Shown here: positions 1 to 5,472 of the stretch, piece by piece
Layout: every line of letters begins with the position of its first letter
Position numbering within the stretch: position 1 is the stretch's first letter
NCBI GenBank assembly: GCA_009926645.1
Contig: RFOO01000074.1
Span: 1 to 5,993 of the forward strand
Reading direction: 5' to 3'
From: a bacterium
Lineage (GTDB): Bacteria; Verrucomicrobiota; Verrucomicrobiia; Opitutales; UBA953
DNA length: 5,993 bases
Notes under the pieces: generated by a model
The model's input: only the letters and a program-made list of their open reading frames with translations
Database searches by the model: none
Told to the model about the DNA's origin: nothing
Position numbers and translations under genes: made by a program

Positions 1-470
1 TGCTGACTATCGCGATGCCCACGCAAAGCATGGAACATTAATCCCGGTACCATTGCCCAAGCCATAATCACAAAAAAATCATAAGCCTCGGCGGCGACTT
101 CTGGAGAAGATCCCAAATTTTTTAAAAAGGGAGCCAAAGCATGAGTAACACCCGCAGCAACGAGACCGAAGGCTGTCGCCAATACCATTCCGTGTCGAAG
201 AATAGCTGGAGCCGATTCCTCGACGCCAGCTCCATTATCTTGAGCTTGATAAACCGAAACGGCTCCCACCAAACCAATCCCAAAAACGTAAGGAATATAA
301 TTTAAATTAGCGGCGAGAGCCGAAGCGGCTAAAGCTGTTTCTCCGAGATGTCCCGCCATCGTGACGTCGATAACGAACATCAAACCATAGCCCAACATTC
401 CCAACATGATGGGTACAGCTAACCGAAGAGTGGGACCGAGCTCCCGACGAATGGAATTAAACAAACTCAA
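1..470 (-). CDS. MATE-family multidrug/cation efflux transporter, N-terminal part (cut by left window edge)
   Basis: Integral inner-membrane exporter of the MATE (NorM-like) family, which expels drugs or metabolites in exchange for Na+ or H+. About 156 codons are visible, roughly a third of the usual 440-460 residues. After a short basic N-terminus (SIRRE) come hydrophobic segments at about residues 15-37, 50-73, 93-113 and 129-147. The first contains the family-typical proline (P20) and ends in a VIDVTMAGHLGE stretch that matches the 'VDTVMVGHLG' pattern of MATE proteins. The substrate cannot be told. No ATG lies near the expected N-terminus; the first ATG is inside membrane segment 1. I chose TTG at 470, followed two codons later by another TTG at 464. 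The frame is open upstream as far as the ABC gene's TAG at 525-527, so a somewhat earlier non-ATG start is possible. No Shine-Dalgarno sequence is seen. It probably shares a transcript with the ABC gene upstream. Family call is firm; the start is uncertain. Confidence 0.85.
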   Translation of the reverse strand, partial: MSLFNSIRRELGPTLRLAVPIMLGMLGYGLMFVIDVTMAGHLGETALAASALAANLNYIPYVFGIGLVGAVSVYQAQDNGAGVEESAPAILRHGMVLATAFGLVAAGVTHALAPFLKNLGSSPEVAAEAYDFFVIMAWAMVPGLMFHALRGHRDSQ

Positions 471-524
471 GACACTTGAAGGGAACCAAAACAGCCAAGG
501 AGGCGAGTTAATCTTTTGCGTGCA

Positions 525-1595
525 CTAATCCAACAAACCCACCACGTCTTCGGGCTCAGCCCACGCATAAACCAAGGCCTTCGACCCTACTGATTGACGA
601 GGGTTTATTTCAGCGGTTTTTAAGATTACTCCTGAGTCCGTTTTAAACTGATGCAGAGAAAAATCTCCTTGGAAAACACTGTCGATAATCTTGCCCGAAA
701 AAGCATTTTCTTCGGGCGGCAGAGAATCCAATCGTAAACATTCAGGGCGTATACAGATTGTGATTTCGGAACCCTCAACCGGCTCTTGCGTAGGCGTGGT
801 TAAAGCTCCCCTCACTTCACCGATGGCCGTGCTGGCTATAAACTCACCTGCCCCAGTGCGCAAAATTTTCCCTTTAAACAAATTGGCTGAACCTAAAAAA
901 GTAGCTAACCAAGAGTTCAACGGACGCCGGTAAACATCCAAAGGCCGACCTGCTTGGATTATTTTCCCGGCCTGCATAACACCAATCGTATCAGCAATGG
1001 CCAAAGCATCTTTTTGATCATGCAGAACACATAAAATAGTGAGGTTTTGCTCGCGCACCAAACGCTGTAAACGTTGACGAAGCTCGACTCGAGCCACCGC
1101 ATCTAAATTACTCAACGGCTCATCCAATAAAAGAAGTTTTGGTTGCTGAGCTAAAGCTCTAGCCAATGCGACACGCTGTTGTTGACCGCCTGAAAGTTCC
1201 TGCGGACGTTTTTGTGCCCACTCTCGTGCATCCACCATTTTGAGTGCATCCAGAGCTCTTTGCTTTAAGGCCACCGTCGAAAGGCCCTCATCCTCGAGTC
1301 CAAAAGTAACATTTTCCCAAACCGTCAAATGAGGGAATAGGGCGTAATTTTGATAAACCATCGCCGTCGCACGCTCTTTAGATCCTAAAGATTTAATATC
1401 TTTGCCTCCCCATTCAACCGAGCCACGACTTGCATCACATTGACCAACGATAATCTTTAACAACGTCGTCTTCCCAGCACCCGAGGGCCCAACAATACAG
1501 CTGAGTGAGTTTGGCTCCACTTCAAGGTCTAACCCATTCAGAACACGGTTCGTGCCATGCCAGTAATAAAGGTCGCGAATAGAAAGGGAGAGCAC
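525..1595 (-). CDS. ABC transporter ATP-binding protein, FbpC/PotA/CysA type with C-terminal TOBE-like region
   Basis: Cytoplasmic ATPase that powers a binding-protein-dependent importer. All nucleotide-binding motifs are present: Walker A GPSGAGKT (36-43), Q-loop Gln82 in VYQNYALFPH, signature LSGGQ (134-138), Walker B LLLLDE (154-159), D-loop SNLD (162-165) and switch His192 in LHDQKDAL. Residues from about 235 to 350 form the regulatory extension (SANLFKGKI, later IRPECLRL) seen as TOBE domains in ferric-iron, polyamine, sulfate and related importers. The 356-residue length is normal for that group. Substrate is not decidable; iron(III) or polyamine are plausible. The start is GTG at 1595; an in-frame TAG at 1605-1607 excludes a longer protein and the N-terminus LSLSIRDLYYWHG fits the family. 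An AGGTGG abuts the GTG, too close for a good ribosome site. No permease or binding-protein gene adjoins it in this window: upstream is the divergent clpP, and downstream, in the same frame, the MATE gene. Confidence 0.93.
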   Translation of the reverse strand: MLSLSIRDLYYWHGTNRVLNGLDLEVEPNSLSCIVGPSGAGKTTLLKIIVGQCDASRGSVEWGGKDIKSLGSKERATAMVYQNYALFPHLTVWENVTFGLEDEGLSTVALKQRALDALKMVDAREWAQKRPQELSGGQQQRVALARALAQQPKLLLLDEPLSNLDAVARVELRQRLQRLVREQNLTILCVLHDQKDALAIADTIGVMQAGKIIQAGRPLDVYRRPLNSWLATFLGSANLFKGKILRTGAGEFIASTAIGEVRGALTTPTQEPVEGSEITICIRPECLRLDSLPPEENAFSGKIIDSVFQGDFSLHQFKTDSGVILKTAEINPRQSVGSKALVYAWAEPEDVVGLLD

Positions 1596-1696
1596 CCACC
1601 TAAACTAGGCTAAATCTCCTCCCTAGAGCAAGAATCAGCCCAGCGATTTATGCACAAAGGTTCATCGACACGCTTGCTTCCACCCTCTTTTTCCTC
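1596..1696. promoter_or_regulatory. Divergent intergenic region between the ABC ATPase gene and clpP
   Basis: This is the only non-coding stretch of about 100 bases in the window. By its position it should contain the promoters of both the leftward transport genes and the rightward protease cluster. I could not identify a convincing -35/-10 pair on either strand. The part nearest clpP (about 1673-1711) is strongly pyrimidine-rich on the plus strand. An AGGAGA at 1620-1615 on the minus strand lies about 19 bases before the ABC GTG, too far for a normal ribosome-binding site. No clear CIRCE element or other heat-shock operator was seen. The promoter role is inferred from layout only. Confidence 0.35.
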
Positions 1697-2314
1697 ATGT
1701 TCTTCTTTCCCATGGCGAACGACGACGAAGAAGAACAAACCCCTGAGGCTACGAAAGAACCCTCTCCCAGCGGACTTCTCATCCAAAAGAAATTCCTCGA
1801 ACAACGGAAAATCTTTCTTTGGGGCGCGGTCGACGACGCTTCCGCCAAAGACATCGTAGAAAAATTACTCTACCTCGAGAGTAGCGATCCTGGAAAAGAA
1901 ATTCATTTTTATATCAACACCCCGGGTGGATCGATTACCGCTGGCATGGCAGTCTACGATACCATTCGCCTCATCAGTTCACCCGTTAAAGTAGTCGTCA
2001 CTGGTATGGCCGCCTCCATGGGGTCGATTTTACTGCAAGCCCCCAAACAAAAGGGTAATCGCCTGGTCTTCCCTCACGCTCGCGTGATGATTCACCAGCC
2101 ACTCATCATGGGGCGCATCCAAGCACCTGCAGTCGATATTCATATCCAAGCCCTAGAAATGGAACGCCTCCGTGCTGAGCTGAATGAAATTCTCGCTAAA
2201 GCCTCGGGACAAAAACTAGAGAAGATTGTTAATGATACCGATCGAGATTTTTATCTCACCGCTGAAGAGGCAATCGAGTACGGTCTAGCGGATGCGATTG
2301 TGAAAAAACTTTAA
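1697..2314 (+). CDS. clpP: ATP-dependent Clp protease proteolytic subunit ClpP
   Basis: Cytoplasmic serine peptidase (family S14) that forms the barrel chamber degrading proteins fed by a Clp ATPase such as ClpX or ClpA. The core starts near residue 38 (IFLWGAVDD) and shows the oxyanion-region INTPGG (73-78), catalytic Ser107 in GMAASMGS, His133 in MIHQPL and Asp184 in TDRDF, followed by AEEAIEYGLADAIV. The Ser-His and His-Asp spacings are 26 and 51, against 25 and 49 in E. coli, so the chain has small insertions in the loop after the serine and in the handle region. The 205-residue length is normal. An acidic, proline-containing N-terminal stretch (about 8-25) precedes the core and resembles no propeptide I recognise. 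Two starts are possible: ATG at 1697 (MFFFPMAND) and ATG at 1712 (MANDDEEE). The second gives the more natural N-terminus, but neither has a Shine-Dalgarno sequence. No clpX or tig adjoins it; a rhomboid gene follows after 12 bases. Confidence 0.95.
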   Translation: MFFFPMANDDEEEQTPEATKEPSPSGLLIQKKFLEQRKIFLWGAVDDASAKDIVEKLLYLESSDPGKEIHFYINTPGGSITAGMAVYDTIRLISSPVKVVVTGMAASMGSILLQAPKQKGNRLVFPHARVMIHQPLIMGRIQAPAVDIHIQALEMERLRAELNEILAKASGQKLEKIVNDTDRDFYLTAEEAIEYGLADAIVKKL

Positions 2315-2326
2315 CCCGCGAAACCC

Positions 2327-3199
2327 ATGGGCATTGGCAGTCGTGCCTACATGCAGAGTCGCCCACCTTCAAGTGGCTGGCCTTCAAGCACGCACTGCAC
2401 TCTCGCCGTTCTTTTCTTTGTCTTTTTTGTCAGCTTAGTCGAAGCTGCCACCCACAGCCAATGGCTAGGCTGGATGAGGCTGGATGAGTCCAACCCTCGC
2501 TTCTGGCAATGGCTGACCTATGGTTTTATTCACGTACAGTTTTGGCACATCATCGGTAATGGACTCGCACTTTGGTGGCTGGGCAAAGACGTTGAAGACT
2601 CCGAAGGTAAATCGATTTATTGGATTACCTTAATCGGGGGAATTCTAACCGGCGCTCTAATCTGGAGACTAACTGGCATCTGTAATCCAGAGCCCACCTT
2701 TTCTCTTGGAGGTATCTCTGGCGGAGTCTGCGCACTGATGCTTGTAGCACTAGCAAAGCAGTTAGAACGGGGAATCACCCTGTTAATCTTTTTCATCATT
2801 CCCGTAACTTTTCGTGCACGATGGGTGCTAATTGTCTCGATTACTTTCAGTTTTCTAGGCTGGATATTCAACGAGTTGCCCGATCGCCACAACTGGCAGT
2901 TTTGGCGTCCCGTGTTTTTTGACGGAGTAGCACATTCAGCTCATTTAGGCGGGTTTTTGTTTGGATGGCTGATGTGGATTTATCGACAACAGACAAATCG
3001 TCTCCGGGGTGACGCTCTTAGACTAGTAGATAAAATTTCCCCAAATTTTGGCGCTAAAAATAACTTTTCCGAATTCAACCCCGCTCAAGCCAGAGCTGAA
3101 CTTGATCAATTATTAGATAAAATTTCTGCCGAGGGTTTCGGCTCGCTCACCCCAAAAGAGAAGGATAGATTGAGGGACTTGAGCGACCGCCTTCGTTAA
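2327..3199 (+). CDS. Rhomboid-family intramembrane serine protease with soluble C-terminal domain
   Basis: Inner-membrane protease (family S54) that cleaves substrates within or near their transmembrane helices. The hallmark residues are present: His69 in YGFIHVQF and His74-x3-Asn78 in helix 2 (WHIIGNG), the GxSG nucleophile motif with Ser131 (GGISGG), and the catalytic His206 in AHLGGFLFG, whose following glycines match the helix-6 packing motif of GlpG. Hydrophobic segments are at about 24-40, 66-86, 97-114, 126-143, 149-160, 165-182 and 200-218. After the last helix, residues 221-290 form a charged soluble tail ending in a helical block (ARAELDQLLDKISAEG, then SLTPKEKDRL). This resembles the small domain (DUF6576 type, from memory) at the end of other bacterial rhomboids. 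Start ATG at 2327; ATG at 2351 (M9) is an alternative. No Shine-Dalgarno sequence is seen. It lies 12 bases after clpP and 10 before prc, so probably in one transcript. The natural substrate is unknown. Confidence 0.92.
   Translation: MGIGSRAYMQSRPPSSGWPSSTHCTLAVLFFVFFVSLVEAATHSQWLGWMRLDESNPRFWQWLTYGFIHVQFWHIIGNGLALWWLGKDVEDSEGKSIYWITLIGGILTGALIWRLTGICNPEPTFSLGGISGGVCALMLVALAKQLERGITLLIFFIIPVTFRARWVLIVSITFSFLGWIFNELPDRHNWQFWRPVFFDGVAHSAHLGGFLFGWLMWIYRQQTNRLRGDALRLVDKISPNFGAKNNFSEFNPAQARAELDQLLDKISAEGFGSLTPKEKDRLRDLSDRLR
2467..2488. repeat. Short tandem repeat, 10-base unit, 2.2 copies, inside the rhomboid gene
   Basis: The unit AGGCTGGATG occurs at 2467-2476 and again at 2477-2486, followed by AG. 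It encodes residues GWMRLDE between the first hydrophobic segment and helix 2 of the rhomboid. Because 10 is not a multiple of three, gain or loss of a unit would shift the frame. The repeat is exact but short, and may be chance. Confidence 0.6.
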
Positions 3200-3209
3200 C
3201 CTTCCCCTA

Positions 3210-5447
3210 ATGATTTCACGAATTTTTACTTTTTTAGGTTTGGCCGCAGTTCTGGCCCACGCCCAATCGAAACCCGAAAGCGTTTATGCCACTACCCCAG
3301 CCATGCAAAACGAAGCTCGGGCCACGGTCGCGCTGATTGAACGTTATCACATCAGTAAAAAAACTTTGGCCGAAATTGATGCGAACGAAGTTATCAAGAC
3401 CTTCTGCGAAACACTCGACCCCGCAAAACTCTATTTTACCCAAGCGGAAATTGATGGTTTTATCAACCGTTATGGAAAAAGTTTAGATTTATATTTAGTT
3501 CGAGGCAACCTCACCCCAGCGTTTGAAATTTATAGCGTGTTCAAAGAGCATGTCGCGGAACGGACGCAAGGAGCGATTGCAGCTCTCAATCAAAAAATCG
3601 ACCTTAACCAACCAGGCACTTTCCCCGTGGACCGCCAAAAAGGAAATTGGCCAGCAGACACCAAAGAGGCTGATGACCTCTGGAGTCGACGTGTCCGTCT
3701 TGATATTCTGTCGGAACTTCTAGGAGAAGATCGAACCACGCAGAAAAAGAAAGACGGTAAAAATGCGTCCGTTCACGACACCCAAGTTCCAGAAATTAAT
3801 GAAGAGAAAATTGCCGAAGCGCTAACCAAATTAAAGAAGCGCTACGAAAAAACCCGCACCTACCTTGATTTCGAACCACAAGAAATCGAAGAATTTTTCC
3901 TCACCGCTTTCTCCACCCAATTCGACCCCCATTCTACTTTCTTTTCGCAACGCACGCTGGAGGAATTTGAAATCAGTATGCGGAATATGCTCTGCGGCAT
4001 TGGAGCAACCCTAACCGACGACGAGGGCTATTGCACCGTTAAGGAAATACTCCCTGGCGGGCCACTCGAGCTTAACGGAAAAGTCAAAAGTGGCGATCGC
4101 ATCATTGCGGTTGGACAAGATGAAAAAGGCGAGATGGAAGATATTGTAGGCCTTCGTCTAACGAAAACAATTTCACGCATCCGCGGAAAACAGGGGACGA
4201 TTGTTCGGCTCTTAATCGACCCCGTAGATAACAGTGGACGCTTTACCATCAACCTTGTGCGCGATCAAATAAAACTGGTCAATCAGATGGCTTCCGCTCG
4301 TTGCATCGAAATCCCCTCTGGACAAGGGAACATTAATTTAGGGGTGATTGAGCTACCTGCATTCTATGGCAAAAACCCCGATGGCACAGGCTCGAGTCCA
4401 ACCAAAGACGTCGAAGAACTCATTGGTAAATTAAAGAAGTTGAATATTAAAGTTCTGGTGATGGATTTGCGGAAAAATGGAGGCGGATTACTCACTGAAG
4501 CCATCGACCTTTCAGGACTCTTTATCAAAAAAGGTTCCGTTTTGCAGGTGCGCGATAGCATGGGACGAATTGAGGACTATCGTGATGAAAATGCTAAAGT
4601 AGCTTGGGATGGGCCCCTCATCGTTTTAACATCTAAACTTTCCGCCTCGGCCTCGGAAATTTTTTGTGGAGCACTAAAAGACCATCGTCGAGCAGTCATT
4701 GTCGGCGACAGTACAACCCACGGTAAAGGTTCTGTGCAAAATATTATCGAGCTTAAAAGAGCCTTTAAGGACTTCGACCCAAAGTCCGCGGTTAAAATTA
4801 CTATCCAAAAATGGTATGCGCCAAGCGGTTCATCCATTCAGCTCAAAGGCGTTCCTGCCGATATCATCGTTCCCTCAGTTTACTCCGTCCTCCCTGTTGC
4901 CGAATCCGACCTCGAACGACCTTTAGCCTGGGACTCCATTCCCCCTTCTCTTCCAAAATCGGATGACGATGATTCACTTTCATTTAAAATTTCTCCTGAC
5001 TTAATCCAAATCTTAAAAGCTTCCTCCGAAAAAAGACAAACCGAGCTACCTGAGTTTGTTACTCTTAATCGCACGATTGAATGGACCAAAAGCCGGCAAG
5101 TTCGCAAAGAGATTTCCCTCTCCTTACCTCAACGTCGTCAAGAACGGGCCGACGATTTAGCATTCCGCGAGCAAGTTCGCTCAGAGTTAGATAAGCTTGC
5201 GGCTCAAAAATACAAAATCATCGAAATCAAATTAGACGCCGCCATCGAACAGGAAAAATTGGAGGACACAGATAAGACTTCCAAGATTAAACGAGCATCG
5301 CGTGTTCGCGATCCCATCGAAGATGAAGATTGGCCCGACTACGATATTCAACTCATGGAATCGGTTCGAATTGCGGCAGACTGGGCCAAGTTATCCGAGG
5401 CAGCCAAGGCTGGCTCAGCCAGCCAGCCGATGAGCTCAGCTCGTTAA
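3210..5447 (+). CDS. prc: Tail-specific (carboxy-terminal processing) protease Prc/Tsp, peptidase S41
   Basis: Periplasmic serine protease with a Ser-Lys dyad that degrades or trims proteins from their C-termini; in E. coli Prc processes PBP3 and degrades MepS. Residues 1-18 form a signal peptide with likely cleavage after AHA. Next comes the helical N-terminal domain (about 30-250, with LDPAKLYF and FDPHSTFFS as in E. coli Prc), then a PDZ domain (about 258-337, starting CGIGATL). The S41 catalytic domain holds MDLRKNGGG, Ser480 in LSASASEIF, Asp491, and Lys506 in HGKGSVQ. The C-terminal helical region (about 595-730) ends near a DYDIQLMESVRIAADWAKL block. Ser-to-Lys spacing is 26, one more than the 25 of E. 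coli, because of one extra residue before GKG. At 745 residues it exceeds E. coli Prc (682); extra length lies in a Lys-rich loop (about 172-200) and the tail. ATG at 3210 is 10 bases after the rhomboid gene and is preceded by pyrimidines, not a Shine-Dalgarno sequence. Confidence 0.95.
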   Translation: MISRIFTFLGLAAVLAHAQSKPESVYATTPAMQNEARATVALIERYHISKKTLAEIDANEVIKTFCETLDPAKLYFTQAEIDGFINRYGKSLDLYLVRGNLTPAFEIYSVFKEHVAERTQGAIAALNQKIDLNQPGTFPVDRQKGNWPADTKEADDLWSRRVRLDILSELLGEDRTTQKKKDGKNASVHDTQVPEINEEKIAEALTKLKKRYEKTRTYLDFEPQEIEEFFLTAFSTQFDPHSTFFSQRTLEEFEISMRNMLCGIGATLTDDEGYCTVKEILPGGPLELNGKVKSGDRIIAVGQDEKGEMEDIVGLRLTKTISRIRGKQGTIVRLLIDPVDNSGRFTINLVRDQIKLVNQMASARCIEIPSGQGNINLGVIELPAFYGKNPDGTGSSPTKDVEELIGKLKKLNIKVLVMDLRKNGGGLLTEAIDLSGLFIKKGSVLQVRDSMGRIEDYRDENAKVAWDGPLIVLTSKLSASASEIFCGALKDHRRAVIVGDSTTHGKGSVQNIIELKRAFKDFDPKSAVKITIQKWYAPSGSSIQLKGVPADIIVPSVYSVLPVAESDLERPLAWDSIPPSLPKSDDDDSLSFKISPDLIQILKASSEKRQTELPEFVTLNRTIEWTKSRQVRKEISLSLPQRRQERADDLAFREQVRSELDKLAAQKYKIIEIKLDAAIEQEKLEDTDKTSKIKRASRVRDPIEDEDWPDYDIQLMESVRIAADWAKLSEAAKAGSASQPMSSAR
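5408..5424 (+). repeat. Perfect inverted repeat (7-base stem, 3-base loop) at the 3' end of prc
   Basis: GGCTGGC at 5408-5414 pairs exactly with GCCAGCC at 5418-5424 around the loop TCA. It encodes the low-complexity residues AGSAS near the C-terminus of Prc. An extra AGCC follows directly. It is one of two adjacent hairpins; a role in RNA 3'-end stability or termination is inferred. Confidence 0.55.
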
Positions 5448-5453
5448 GCTGAG
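5435..5453 (+). terminator. Possible terminator hairpin spanning the prc stop codon, between convergent genes
   Basis: CTCAGCT at 5435-5441 pairs exactly with AGCTGAG at 5447-5453 around the loop CGTTA, and the prc TAA (5445-5447) lies in it. Prc and the facing peptidase gene are only 25 bases apart, so both transcripts need to end here. No run of T follows on either strand, so this is not a standard intrinsic terminator; a 3'-stabilising hairpin is equally possible. Confidence 0.3.
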
Positions 5454-5472
5454 ATTACTCATTACGCTCCGA

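Noticed and set aside
691..933. Plus-strand open frame inside the ABC ATPase gene
   Set aside because: It lies wholly antisense to the conserved ABC gene and its product resembles nothing; a shadow frame.
525..1595. Naming the ABC ATPase fbpC or potA
   Set aside because: The motifs are shared by several importer types and no permease or binding protein is present to fix the substrate.
1596..1711. Candidate sigma-70 elements (for example CATAAA on the minus strand) and heat-shock operator
   Set aside because: No -35 box at proper spacing was found for any candidate -10, and no CIRCE-type inverted repeat was seen.
1610..1804. Open frame on the minus strand across the start of clpP and the intergenic region
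   Set aside because: It is antisense to the acidic N-terminus of clpP, encodes a Lys/Glu/Phe-rich low-complexity chain with no family resemblance, and has no start signal.
4094..4101. GCGATCGC palindrome resembling the cyanobacterial HIP1 core
   Set aside because: I noted it once, inside coding sequence, which is expected by chance; nothing else suggests a cyanobacterium.
4028..4252. Minus-strand open frames inside prc (this and several others up to 5107)
   Set aside because: All are antisense to the conserved PDZ, catalytic or tail regions of prc and show Ser/Pro/Arg-rich shadow composition.
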